Origin: Rhabdaerophilum sp. SD176
GTDB taxonomy: Bacteria > Pseudomonadota > Alphaproteobacteria > Rhizobiales > Beijerinckiaceae
Assembly (NCBI RefSeq): GCF_030143245.1
Contig: NZ_JARJNS010000005.1
Coordinates: 412,395 to 476,394 of the forward strand
DNA: 64,000 nt
Direction: 5' to 3'
The position numbers and the translations under genes were made by a program. Numbering within the stretch: the first letter of the stretch is position 1; each line of letters opens with the position of its first letter. This document shows positions 44,230 to 53,005 of the stretch, in pieces. The notes beneath the pieces are model-generated. The model did no database searches. It was not told where the DNA came from and saw nothing but the letters and a program-made list of their open reading frames with translations.

Positions 44230-45273
44230 TCAGCTCTTCGGCGCGGCGAGCTTGCGCTCGGCCAGCGGCGGCAGGAAGGAGCGGTTGAACACTTCCGCCA
44301 TGGTCGGGGCCTTGGGCAGCCCGAACGCCTCGACGATCTGCGCGATCGCCTTGCCCATGCGCGCGTCCGAGACATCCCCCGCGCCGATCTTGTCGGTTTC
44401 CGGCGTGAACATATGGGCGCGGTAGGTGAACTCAACGCGCTTGGCCTCGATTTCCGGGTTCACGGTCGGTTCCACCCGGGCCATCACCTTGCCGGCTTCG
44501 GCCGGGTTGGCGGTCAGTTCGAGCATGGCGCGGTTGACGGCGCGCACCAGCCCGGCCACGGCCTTGGGGTTCTCGCGGATCATCTTCTGCGAGACCATCA
44601 CGCCATTCGAATAGGCCTCGATGCCGTGATCGGAATACATGATGAACTTGTAATCCTTGTCCGGATTCAGCCGCATGCCGATCAGGTTCATGTAGGAGGT
44701 GACGGTGAAGACGAAACCGCCATCCACCTGGCCCTGAACCATCATCATTTCCTGGACCGAGGGGGCGATGTTCACCACCTCGACCTTGCTCGCATCAATG
44801 CCGTTCATCTTGGCGAAGATCGGAAACAGCCGGTGCGTGGCCGAGCCGGCCGGCGAGGTCAGTTTGCGGCCCTCGAGGTCCTTCAGCGTCTTGATCGGGC
44901 TGTCTGCCTTGTGGATGATTGCGAAGGGAGACTTGTTGTAGATCATGTAGACCATGACCGGCGCCTCGCCCGGCTTGTTGACCGCCTGCTGGATGATGGC
45001 GTTCATGTCGCCGAACCCGGCATCATAGGCACCCGACATGACCCGCGTGACAGTGGCGGCCGAGCCTTCGCCCTGATCGATCGTCACATCGAGGCCCTCG
45101 GCGGCGAAATACCCTTTCTCCTTGGCGTAGAAATACCAGGAATGGACGCCCTGGTATTTCCAGTCGAGCGTGAAGCGGATCTTGGTCGGGCTCTGGGCGG
45201 AGACCGGTGCCGAGAGGCCGAGGCCGGCGGCAGCGAAGGCGGCAAGGGCAGTCTTGAGAAAAAGGCGACGCAT
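44230..45273 (-). CDS. NMT1/SsuA-type ABC substrate-binding protein 2
   Basis: A 347-residue periplasmic protein with a Sec signal (ALAAFAAAGLGLSAPVSAQS) and the start of the mature fold RFTLDWKYQGVHSWYFYAKE. The two-domain NMT1-like fold binds pyrimidine-like or sulfonate-type ligands. It is clearly paralogous to the binding protein encoded at the operon head (shared DWKYQG/NWRYQG start, GAYDAGFGDMNAI versus GSYDLGFGDINAL). It follows the permease gene after 39 bases. Confidence 0.88.
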   Translation of the reverse strand: MRRLFLKTALAAFAAAGLGLSAPVSAQSPTKIRFTLDWKYQGVHSWYFYAKEKGYFAAEGLDVTIDQGEGSAATVTRVMSGAYDAGFGDMNAIIQQAVNKPGEAPVMVYMIYNKSPFAIIHKADSPIKTLKDLEGRKLTSPAGSATHRLFPIFAKMNGIDASKVEVVNIAPSVQEMMMVQGQVDGGFVFTVTSYMNLIGMRLNPDKDYKFIMYSDHGIEAYSNGVMVSQKMIRENPKAVAGLVRAVNRAMLELTANPAEAGKVMARVEPTVNPEIEAKRVEFTYRAHMFTPETDKIGAGDVSDARMGKAIAQIVEAFGLPKAPTMAEVFNRSFLPPLAERKLAAPKS

Positions 45274-45312
45274 GGAAGTCTCCTGGGTTAGGGGGAGAGA
45301 GAGCGAGGTCTT

Positions 45313-46095
45313 TCAGGGGGAGGCGAGATCGGTCTTCCGGTGGGCCCAGCCGGTGACCCTGTGTTCGATCAGCGAGAACAGGACGTAGAGCGTGACGCCA
45401 AGCCCCGCGAGAACGAACAGGCCGGCAAAGACCAGAGGCACGTTGAAGCTGGAGGAGGCGATCATCATCATGTTGCCGATGCCCCGGTTCGAGGCGACGG
45501 TTTCGGCGACAACCGAGCCGACAAAGGCGAGCGTGATCGCCACTTTCAGCGCCGCGAAGAAATAGGGCATCGAGCGCGGCAGGCTGACATTCCAGAGGAT
45601 GTCGAGCTTCGACGCCTTGAGCGTCTTCATCACATCCTCGAGCTCGGGCTCGACCGTGGCGATCCCGGTGGCGACATTCACCACGATCGGGAAGATGCAG
45701 ATGATCATGGCCGTCAGGATGGCCGGCACCGTGCCTGCCCCGTACCAGAGCACGAAGATCGGCACGACCGCGACCTTGGGGATCGACGAGAACCCGACCA
45801 GCAGCGGATAGGCGGTGTCATAGGCGAGCCGTGACGAGCCGATCAGCACGCCGAGGAACAGCCCGATCACCACGCCGATGCTGAACCCGACCAGCGTGGT
45901 GTAGAGCGTCTGGTAGGTATGCGGCCAGATCGCCGGCCAGAACTTCACCAGCGCGGCGACGATCTGGGTCGGGCGCGGCAGCAGGATGTCGGAGATATTG
46001 GCGACGAGACAGAACAGCTCCCAGGCCACGAAGAATCCGAGGATCAGCGCGGTCGAGGCGCCCTTTTCCCGCAAGGTGTCGAGAATCCGTTCCAT
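45313..46095 (-). CDS. ABC importer permease, SsuC/TauC type
   Basis: A 260-residue permease with about six membrane helices and the EAA loop EDVMKTLKASKLDILWNVSLPRSMPYF near residue 160. It belongs to the single-type permease group that forms homodimers, as in nitrate, sulfonate, taurine and pyrimidine systems. Only one permease and one ATPase are present for two binding proteins, so they may share it. It lies 11 bases behind the ATPase gene. Confidence 0.9.
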   Translation of the reverse strand: MERILDTLREKGASTALILGFFVAWELFCLVANISDILLPRPTQIVAALVKFWPAIWPHTYQTLYTTLVGFSIGVVIGLFLGVLIGSSRLAYDTAYPLLVGFSSIPKVAVVPIFVLWYGAGTVPAILTAMIICIFPIVVNVATGIATVEPELEDVMKTLKASKLDILWNVSLPRSMPYFFAALKVAITLAFVGSVVAETVASNRGIGNMMMIASSSFNVPLVFAGLFVLAGLGVTLYVLFSLIEHRVTGWAHRKTDLASP

Positions 46096-46106
46096 CGGGT
46101 CCCTCC

Positions 46107-46979
46107 TCAGGCCGTGCCGGGCGGATGGCTGACAATGCCGGTGCCGCCCCGCGCGCCGACGATCATCGCGCGCAACTTCTGGTTCAATTCGACGAAATCG
46201 GGCTGGAAGGTCATGTCGATCGTGCGCGGACGCGGCAGCTCGACCACCTGGTCATCGAGGATCCGGCCCGGCCGCGCGCTCATCACGCAGATCCGGCTGG
46301 CGAGATAGGCCGCCTCGCGCAGGTCATGCGTGACGAGGATGACCGTCAGCTTCTTCGACAGCCAGAGATCCTGCATCACGGCCCACAATTCCTCGCGGGT
46401 GAACTGGTCGAGCGCGCCGAAGGGTTCGTCGAGCAGCAGCAGGTCCGGGTCATGCACGAGGGCGCGGCAGAGATTGGCCCGCTGCATCATCCCGCCGGAA
46501 AGCTGGAAGGGAAATTTCTCGGCAAAGCCGGTCAGACCGACCTGCTCCAGCAGGGTCTCGACCCGGTCCCGGAACTCGCTGTTCCGCTTGGCCCGGAAGC
46601 CCTGCCGGAAGGGCGGCACGATCTTCAGCGGCAGCATCACGTTATCGCGGATATTGAGCCAGGGCAGCAGGGTCGGGTTCTGGTAGGCCATGCCGATCCG
46701 GATCGGGTTCGCGCCGATCTCGCGGCCGGCGACGAAGACGAAGCCCGTGCTCGGCTTCAGCAACTCGCCGACCATTTTGAGGATCGTCGACTTGCCGCAG
46801 CCAGACGGCCCGACAAGGGCAACGAACTCGCCCTCGGCGATCTTGAGCGAGGTTGGCGCCAGCGCCTGGACGGCACGCGCGCCCTTGCCATAGGTGATCG
46901 AGGCGTTTTCGAACTCGATGAACGGAGCGGTCGGAGCCGCCCCGTCGCCGGCTTCGGCGGATCGGAGCTGGGCATTCAT
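46107..46979 (-). CDS. ABC importer ATPase, SsuB/TauB type
   Basis: A 290-residue ATPase with Walker A GPSGCGKSTI near 57-66, a Q-loop in AYQNPTLLPW, signature LSGGMMQRANL, Walker B LLLLDEPFGALD and the switch histidine in LVTHDLREA. It powers the neighbouring SsuC-type permease. Its ATG overlaps the stop of the dihydroorotase-type gene (ATGA), so catabolic enzyme and transporter are coupled in translation. Confidence 0.93.
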   Translation of the reverse strand: MNAQLRSAEAGDGAAPTAPFIEFENASITYGKGARAVQALAPTSLKIAEGEFVALVGPSGCGKSTILKMVGELLKPSTGFVFVAGREIGANPIRIGMAYQNPTLLPWLNIRDNVMLPLKIVPPFRQGFRAKRNSEFRDRVETLLEQVGLTGFAEKFPFQLSGGMMQRANLCRALVHDPDLLLLDEPFGALDQFTREELWAVMQDLWLSKKLTVILVTHDLREAAYLASRICVMSARPGRILDDQVVELPRPRTIDMTFQPDFVELNQKLRAMIVGARGGTGIVSHPPGTA

Positions 46980-48430
46980 GATGCGCCTCCCGGGCTGGTT
47001 CTGTCCGGCCCTCGCAAGACTGCGGCCAATGTCTGGTCGGTATTGCGCGGCCGGGCCGGCGGCATGCGCTGGATCGACGTCACCTGCCGACCCCAGCCGC
47101 TGGTCTCCTCGACGAGGCGGCGGTCACGCTGGACGAAACGCCCGCGCACCAGCGTATGGATCGGCACGCCCGTTACCTCGACGCCCTCGAACGGCGTGAT
47201 CTTCCCGCGTGAATGCAGGCTTGCGGCGCTGATCGTCTCGGTCCGCTCGAGATCGACCACCGCGATATCGGCATGCGCGCCGGCCTCGATCCGCCCTTTG
47301 GCGGGCCAGAGGCCGAAAGCGCGGGCCGGGCTTTCGGCCGATATTTTCACATAATGCTCAAGCGTGATGCGCCCGCCTGCCACTTCGTTCAGCATCAAGG
47401 GCATCTGCGTCTCGACGCCGGGGAAGCCGCAATCCGCCTCCCAGATGATGCTCCTGGTCTTTTCCTCCGGCGTATGCGGCGCATGGTCGGTGGCGATCAT
47501 GTCGACAACCCCGCTCTGCAGCGCCTGCCAGATCGCGGCGGAATCGCTCGCTTCCCGCACCGGCGGGTTGACGCGGATGATCGAGCCGAGCCGCGCATAA
47601 TCGCGGCTGTCGAGCAGCAGGTAGCAGGGGCACGTCTCGCCGGTAATCTCGACGCCGCGCGCCTTGGCATCAGCCAGCGGGCGCAACTCGGCCGCCGAGG
47701 AAATATGAAGCACATGGATCCGCGCGCCGGTCCATTCGGCCAGTTCGGCCGCGCGGCTCACTGCCTCCGCCGCCACGATGGCGGGCCGTGCGGCGATATG
47801 GGCGAGCGGGTCGTTCCGCCCGGCTTCCATCAGCCGTTTCTGCCGCCAGGCCATGACCGAGGCCGTCTCGGCATGGAGCGAAATCCGGAGCCCGGACGGC
47901 GCGATGATCTCGAACCCTTCGAGCATCGCCCCGGTCGAGGGCGAGGGCAGGTTGCCGAAGGTGTTGCCCATGAAGCATTTGAAGGCGTTCACGCCGCCAT
48001 CGATCAGCCCCTGAAGCTCGTCGATATTGTCCTCGGCAAGGAGGCCATAGATGCCGAAATCGACATGCGACTTCTCCGCCGCCTGCTGCTTCTGGCGCAA
48101 TTCCTTGACCGAGCGGGTTGGCGGATGCGTGTTCGGCATCTCGAACACCGTCGTCGTCCCGCCCATCGCCGCAGCGGCGCTGCCGGTCCGCCAGTCTTCC
48201 TTGTGGGTGTAGCCGGGCTCGCGGAAATGGACATGCACGTCGATCGCGCCGGGCAGCAGGTACTTGCCGCCGACATCGACCACCTCGCGCGCTGCCGGCA
48301 TGGCGGAGGGGTCGCCGACCAGCGCGATCAGGCCATCCTTGATGGCGATGTCGGCCCGGTAGCGCGTCATGCCAGTGACGATTGTGCCGCCGGTCAGGAC
48401 GAGGTCGGCGAGGAAGGGTTCCGTGCTCAT
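46976..48430 (-). CDS. Dihydroorotase/hydantoinase-type amidohydrolase 1
   Basis: A 484-residue cyclic amidohydrolase with HVHFREPG, a carboxylated-lysine candidate in NAFKCFMG, HAETASVMAW, LHISSAAEL and ATDHAPHTPEEK. It resembles the second enzyme at 38951-40324 throughout but differs in the loop around the carboxylated lysine and in its tail. Family options are dihydroorotase, allantoinase or hydantoinase; dihydroorotase proper is less likely in an importer operon. ATG 48430 is the first methionine of the family-like part. Confidence 0.85.
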   Translation of the reverse strand: MSTEPFLADLVLTGGTIVTGMTRYRADIAIKDGLIALVGDPSAMPAAREVVDVGGKYLLPGAIDVHVHFREPGYTHKEDWRTGSAAAAMGGTTTVFEMPNTHPPTRSVKELRQKQQAAEKSHVDFGIYGLLAEDNIDELQGLIDGGVNAFKCFMGNTFGNLPSPSTGAMLEGFEIIAPSGLRISLHAETASVMAWRQKRLMEAGRNDPLAHIAARPAIVAAEAVSRAAELAEWTGARIHVLHISSAAELRPLADAKARGVEITGETCPCYLLLDSRDYARLGSIIRVNPPVREASDSAAIWQALQSGVVDMIATDHAPHTPEEKTRSIIWEADCGFPGVETQMPLMLNEVAGGRITLEHYVKISAESPARAFGLWPAKGRIEAGAHADIAVVDLERTETISAASLHSRGKITPFEGVEVTGVPIHTLVRGRFVQRDRRLVEETSGWGRQVTSIQRMPPARPRNTDQTLAAVLRGPDRTSPGGAS

Positions 48431-48438
48431 TCCCGTCC

Positions 48439-49233
48439 TCACAGCATGGCCCAGCCGCCATCGACCGGCAGGTCGACGCCGCTGATCTGGCGGGAAACCT
48501 CGGAGGCGAGGAACAGGCAGGCATGGGCCACGTCCTCGTCGGTCGAGACACGCCGCAGCGCATAGTCGGCCGCATGCTTCTGGACCGCCTGCTCCTCTGT
48601 GATTCCCAGACGTGCCGCCATTTCCGGCACAACCTTGCCCCGGAAGCGGGGGCCATCGACCATGCCGGGCGCCACGCAATTCACGTTGATATTGAAAGGC
48701 CCGGCCTCGAGCGCGAAGCTCTTGGTGATGCCGCGGAGGCCCCATTTCGAGGCCGAATAGGCCATGCGGCCGGCGCGACCACGCATGCCGAAGGTCCCGC
48801 CGACATTGACGATCTTGCCGTCGCGCTGCGCGATCATGGTCGGCAGGCAGGCCCGCATCGTGTTGAAGCAGCCGCGCATGTTGAGATCGACGATCTCGTC
48901 GAATTCAGCTTCGGTTGTCTCCCAGCCCGTCTTGCCGATCGGGCCGGATCCGCCGGCCACATTGACCAGCACGTCGACACGCCCCCCGAAGGCTGCCTTC
49001 GTCTCGGCAATCGCCGCATCGCAGGCTTCGCCTCGGGTGATGTCGCAGGCAACCACGATCGCCTCGGCACCCCCCGCCCGTATCTCGGCCGCGACCGGCT
49101 CAATGGCGGCAACATCGCGCCCGAGCAGGGCGAGCCGGCTGCCTTCCGCCGCGAAGGCGCGGGTGATCGCCGCGCCCATGCCTTTGGCCGGCCCGGTGAT
49201 CACCACCACCCGGTCTTTCAGTTTCAGATCCAT
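48439..49233 (-). CDS. Short-chain dehydrogenase/reductase of the N-heterocycle operon
   Basis: A 264-residue SDR with TGPAKGMGAAI as the cofactor loop, NVAGG, active-site S, Y and K in VGGTFGMRGRAGRMAYSASK and the closing SGVDLPVDGGWAML. It would oxidise or reduce an alcohol or ketone intermediate. It is the second gene of the operon, 15 bases after the binding-protein gene, and the only classical redox enzyme in it. The substrate is unknown. Confidence 0.87.
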   Translation of the reverse strand: MDLKLKDRVVVITGPAKGMGAAITRAFAAEGSRLALLGRDVAAIEPVAAEIRAGGAEAIVVACDITRGEACDAAIAETKAAFGGRVDVLVNVAGGSGPIGKTGWETTEAEFDEIVDLNMRGCFNTMRACLPTMIAQRDGKIVNVGGTFGMRGRAGRMAYSASKWGLRGITKSFALEAGPFNINVNCVAPGMVDGPRFRGKVVPEMAARLGITEEQAVQKHAADYALRRVSTDEDVAHACLFLASEVSRQISGVDLPVDGGWAML

Positions 49234-49248
49234 GATCGCGCGTCCGGT

Positions 49249-50313
49249 TCAGGTCAGCTTGGTGATGCGATCAGCAATCGGCGGCAGATAGGCGCGGCTG
49301 AAGATCTCGCCCGGTGCCGGGCTGCGCGGCAGGCCATCCGCTTCCACGACAATGCCGATCGACTTCGCAAACCGGGCATCGTCGATATCACCGAGGCCCA
49401 GCTTCGCGAGTTCGGGATGGCTCATCTCGTCGGCCAGGGTCGCGAGCAGGCGCTCCTTCTCGACAACCTTGTTGATCAGCGGTTCGCGCTTGGCCACGGC
49501 ATCGACAGCGGCATCCGGGTCCTTCAGCGTGTCCTTCAGGCCCTTGTTGATCGCCGCCAGCAGCCCCTTGAGCGCGCCGGGATTCTCGTTGACGAGCTTA
49601 CGCGAGGCGATGACCGCATTCGAATAGAGGTCCATGCCGAAATCACCGTAATTGATGAACCGGAAATCCTTGTCCGGATTGATCCCGACCAGCTTGGCCG
49701 AGAAGCGGATCGTATTGACGAAGCCGAATACGCCCTCCACCTGGCCGCGCTGGAGCATCTGCTCGCGCAGGTTGGGCTGCATGTTGGTAATCTGCACCTT
49801 CGCCGGGTCAATGCCGACCTGCTTGGCAAAGGCCGGGAAGAGCTTCAGCGCGCCATCATTGGCGGGTCCACCCAGGGTGCGGCCCTCGAAATCCTTCGGT
49901 GTCTTGATCGGCCCGTCCGCCTTTACCGCGATGGTGAAGGGAGGGCGATTGTAGAGCGCCGAAATCGCCAGTGGCGTGTTGCCGCCGGCCGGCCCCTTGG
50001 CCACGAGCTGGATCAGCGCGTTGATGTCGCCGAAGCCGAGATCGTAGGAGCCCGATGCCACCGCGCCCACCGCAGCTCCCGAGCCATTGCCCTGGTCCAT
50101 CGTGATCTCGAGACCGGCCTCGCGGAAATAGCCCCGGTCCTCGGCGAGGAAGAACCAGCCCTGCGGACCCTGGTACCGCCAGTTCAGCACCATCTTCAGC
50201 CGCGTGAGCGATTGGGCGATGGCCGGGCGCGGCAGCGTCGAGGCCAGGGCAGTGCCCCCCAGGCCGAGGCCGAAAACCCGTCGCGAAATCCGTCCTGCTT
50301 CATCCGATGCCAT
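49249..50313 (-). CDS. NMT1/SsuA-type ABC substrate-binding protein 1
   Basis: A 354-residue periplasmic protein with a twin-arginine-type signal (RISRRVFGLGLGG) cut near residue 34. The mature chain opens LKMVLNWRYQGPQGWFFLAE. It is paralogous to the binding protein at 44230-45273 but differs in secretion route. As first gene of the ten-gene operon it likely sets substrate specificity together with its paralogue. It is divergent from the LysR gene across 116 bases. Confidence 0.87.
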   Translation of the reverse strand: MASDEAGRISRRVFGLGLGGTALASTLPRPAIAQSLTRLKMVLNWRYQGPQGWFFLAEDRGYFREAGLEITMDQGNGSGAAVGAVASGSYDLGFGDINALIQLVAKGPAGGNTPLAISALYNRPPFTIAVKADGPIKTPKDFEGRTLGGPANDGALKLFPAFAKQVGIDPAKVQITNMQPNLREQMLQRGQVEGVFGFVNTIRFSAKLVGINPDKDFRFINYGDFGMDLYSNAVIASRKLVNENPGALKGLLAAINKGLKDTLKDPDAAVDAVAKREPLINKVVEKERLLATLADEMSHPELAKLGLGDIDDARFAKSIGIVVEADGLPRSPAPGEIFSRAYLPPIADRITKLT

Positions 50314-50429
50314 GTCAGCGACCCCTTTTGTTCAGACCGGAGCGGACGCTAGGGGAGTTGACCGATGCCGTCTTCTGCTTATTTCTTGGCAGACCTGTTC
50401 GAAAAATGCATCGCTGGGAGAGACTGCCC

Positions 50430-51353
50430 GTGAAGCATCTGCGCCTCCTGCACTATGTCGACGAGGTGGCTCGCGTCGGCTCGATCCGGCGGGCGGCCGA
50501 ACGTCTCAACCTCACGGCCTCCGCGCTCAACCGCCGTATCCAGGATATCGAGGAGGAGCTGGGCACGCCGATCTTCGAGCGCCTGCCCCGCGGCGTGCGG
50601 CTCAACGCGGCCGGCGAATTGCTGATCCGGCATATCCGGACGCAGCTTGCCGATATGAGCCGCGTGCGCTCGCAGATCGAGGATCTCTCGGGGTTCCGGC
50701 GCGGCACCGTCTCGATCGCCTGCAGCCAGGCTTTGGCCTATGAGCTGCTGCCGAGCGTCATCGCCGCCTACAGGCATGAATTCCCGCTGGTCGAGTTCGA
50801 GGTGAAGGTCCGCGATCATGCCGATGCCCTGCGGGCGCTGGCAGAGTTCGAGGTCGATCTCGCCATGGTGTTCCGGCCCTCGGTCATGGCGGATTTCCAG
50901 GTCCTGGCCTCGGCCGAGCAGCGGGTTGTAGCCATCCTGGCGGCGGATCACCCGCTCGCCGCGCGGCCCATCTTGCGCTTGCGCGATTGCGCCGCCTATC
51001 CGCTGGCTTTGCCGGATCCGAGTTATAGCGGTCGCCAGCTCCTCGACGAGGCCACGGCGCGGAGTTCCTTCCGGTTCGAGGCGGTGGTCGAATCGAATTC
51101 CTTCGAATTCCTCCGCAACTACGTGCGCTTCGAACAGGCCATCACCTTCCAGATCGAGGTGGGCGCGCCGGCCACCCTGAAGGAGCGCCACGGCCTTGTC
51201 TCGCGCCCGGTCGATCTGCGCGACATGCCGCCTGCGAGGCTGGCCATGGGGCAATTGCGTGGCCGCGCCCTGCCGGTGGCGGCAGCCAAATTTGCCGAGC
51301 AGCTCGGCCGGCGCTTTACCGGGCCACCGGTTACATCCATTTCGGAACCGTGA
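50430..51353 (+). CDS. LysR-family regulator of the N-heterocycle operon
   Basis: The 307-residue protein has the LysR helix-turn-helix (VGSIRRAAERLNLTASALNRRIQDIEEELG) and a co-inducer domain. I choose GTG 50430 because relatives start KHLRLLHYVDEV and GGGAGAGA precedes it; ATG 50406 is an alternative. A weak promoter TTGACC-N16-TATTTC lies at 50358-50385. It is divergent from the ten-gene operon and probably controls it. Its last 23 bases overlap the convergent LOG gene. Confidence 0.87.
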   Translation: MKHLRLLHYVDEVARVGSIRRAAERLNLTASALNRRIQDIEEELGTPIFERLPRGVRLNAAGELLIRHIRTQLADMSRVRSQIEDLSGFRRGTVSIACSQALAYELLPSVIAAYRHEFPLVEFEVKVRDHADALRALAEFEVDLAMVFRPSVMADFQVLASAEQRVVAILAADHPLAARPILRLRDCAAYPLALPDPSYSGRQLLDEATARSSFRFEAVVESNSFEFLRNYVRFEQAITFQIEVGAPATLKERHGLVSRPVDLRDMPPARLAMGQLRGRALPVAAAKFAEQLGRRFTGPPVTSISEP

Positions 51354-51921
51354 CCTTCCGGAAGGTGATCAGCCCGTCGATCAGCAGGCCCGGCTCCGGC
51401 TGCACCACGATGCCGTTCCGGTGTTCGGGCGGCAGGAACCTTTGGCCGATCATGTGGTCGATAAAGGCGAGGAAGGGCTGGTAATAGCCCGCCACATCGA
51501 GCAGACCGGCCGGCTTGTCGATCTCGCCGAGCTGGTTCAGCGTCCAGATCTCCATGAATTCCTCCAGCGTGCCGATCCCGCCGGGCAGGGCGATGAAGGC
51601 ATCCGCCAGCTCGGCCATCCGTGCCTTCCGGGCCCGCATGGATCCCACGATCTCGCTGGCATCGATCTCCGGATGCAGGTGCCCGCGATCGGCAAGGCGC
51701 TGGGTGATCACGCCATGGGCCTTCCCGCCCGCCGCGCGGGTGGCATCGGCCAGAAGGCCCATCAACCCCTTGTTCGTTCCGCCATAGACAAGCGTCAGCC
51801 CGCGCGCGCCGATCGCCTGGCCGAGCGCCTTCGCGGCCTCGATATAGGTTTCGCCGAGGCCGGTATTCGAGCCGCAGAAGACGGCGACGGAGCGGATCGG
51901 GCGGTGGGCTTCTGTCGACAT
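51331..51921 (-). CDS. LOG-family nucleoside 5'-monophosphate phosphoribohydrolase
   Basis: A 196-residue Rossmann-fold protein of the Lonely Guy family, with VYGGTNKGLMG and the catalytic motif PGGIGTLEEFMEIW. These enzymes cut the base from cytokinin or other nucleoside 5'-monophosphates in the cytosol; bacterial members often act on AMP-like substrates. The gene overlaps the 3' end of the LysR gene convergently. No cytokinin gene is nearby. Confidence 0.92.
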   Translation of the reverse strand: MSTEAHRPIRSVAVFCGSNTGLGETYIEAAKALGQAIGARGLTLVYGGTNKGLMGLLADATRAAGGKAHGVITQRLADRGHLHPEIDASEIVGSMRARKARMAELADAFIALPGGIGTLEEFMEIWTLNQLGEIDKPAGLLDVAGYYQPFLAFIDHMIGQRFLPPEHRNGIVVQPEPGLLIDGLITFRKVTVPKWM

Positions 51922-52022
51922 GGCGGCGCGCTCGCAGGCTGGGGAGACAATCCGTACTTGCCGGGAGCCCCGTGCATTTGCAACATCGCAAGGTGATTCC
52001 GCATGGGAAAGGACCGCTGCCG

Positions 52023-52964
52023 ATGTTCGAACTCAAGGCCTCTCCCGAAACTGCGCATTGGGGTTATTTCGATGCCGGTCTGGCGCCGGCCCTGCGCGTG
52101 CCCAGCGGTGCGACGGTGCGGATCAGCAGCGTATCCGGCACGCGCGAGGTCCTGCCGCCCGCCGGTTTCCATGTGCCGCCGGAACTGCACGCCATCCATA
52201 CGGCGCAGGTCGGCCTGCCTTTCGGCCCGCATATCCTGACCGGGCCAGTCCATGTCGAGGGCGCCAGCCCGGGCGATGTGCTGGAGGTACGGATCCGCGA
52301 GATCGGCCTGCATCAGGACTGGGGCTTCAATTTCAACCGCCCGCTGGCCGGCACCCTGCCGGATGACTTCCCGACCTATCACCTGATGCATGTCGCCCTC
52401 GATGCGAAGCGCATGATCGGCACCATGCCCTGGGGGCTCGAGCTGCCGCTGGCACCCTTTTTCGGCGTCATGGGCGTTGCTCCGCCGCCGGCCTGGGGGC
52501 GCTGCACCTCGATCATTCCCCGGGCTTTCGGCGGCAATATCGACAACAAGGAGCTGGTGGCCGGCACTACGCTCTTCCTGCCGGTCTTCGTCGAGGGCGC
52601 CCTGTTTTCCTGCGGCGATGGCCATGCCCTGCAGGGCGACGGCGAAGTGAATGTCACCGCCATCGAGACCGCCCTTGCCGGCACCTTCGAATTCATCGTG
52701 CGGAAGGACCTGCGCTTCACCTATCCGCGCGCCGAAACGCCGACCCATGTCATCACCTGCGGCATGGATCCCGATCTCGACAAATGCGCCGAGAAGGCCC
52801 TGCGCGACATGATCGCTCTTGTGGTCGAGCGGACGGGCCTGACGCGCGAACAGGCCTATGGGCTCTGCTCCATCACCGCGGATCTGCGGATCACGCAGAC
52901 CGTCAACCAGCACAAGGGCGTGCATTGCATGCTGCGGAAGGACTATCTGGTCGGCCCGCGTTGA
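52023..52964 (+). CDS. Acetamidase/formamidase family protein
   Basis: The 313-residue protein matches the FmdA/AmdA family, with HVEGASPGDVLEVRI, FGVMGVAPP, FGGNIDNKELVAGTTLFLPV and GDGHALQGDGEV. These amidases release ammonia from formamide, acetamide or short amides. It lies about 1.7 kb from the N-heterocycle operon on the other strand, so a link, such as consuming an amide product, is a guess. ATG 52023 follows GGGAAAGGA. Confidence 0.88.
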   Translation: MFELKASPETAHWGYFDAGLAPALRVPSGATVRISSVSGTREVLPPAGFHVPPELHAIHTAQVGLPFGPHILTGPVHVEGASPGDVLEVRIREIGLHQDWGFNFNRPLAGTLPDDFPTYHLMHVALDAKRMIGTMPWGLELPLAPFFGVMGVAPPPAWGRCTSIIPRAFGGNIDNKELVAGTTLFLPVFVEGALFSCGDGHALQGDGEVNVTAIETALAGTFEFIVRKDLRFTYPRAETPTHVITCGMDPDLDKCAEKALRDMIALVVERTGLTREQAYGLCSITADLRITQTVNQHKGVHCMLRKDYLVGPR

Positions 52965-53005
52965 GGTCTGGCGCGAGCCGGGCCGGGCGCGGGCTTCCCG
53001 ATGCT

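Noticed and set aside
42736..45291. 851-codon open frame on the plus strand
   Set aside because: It covers amidohydrolase A and the binding protein gene on the opposite strand, which have clear family motifs; the frame is an artefact of GC-rich codons.
46976..48430. Housekeeping dihydroorotase PyrC
   Set aside because: It is overlapped with an importer ATPase gene in a catabolic operon with a second related enzyme, and no other pyrimidine synthesis gene is present.
48382..50352. 656-codon open frame on the plus strand
   Set aside because: It is antisense to the SDR and binding protein 1 genes and has no recognisable domain.
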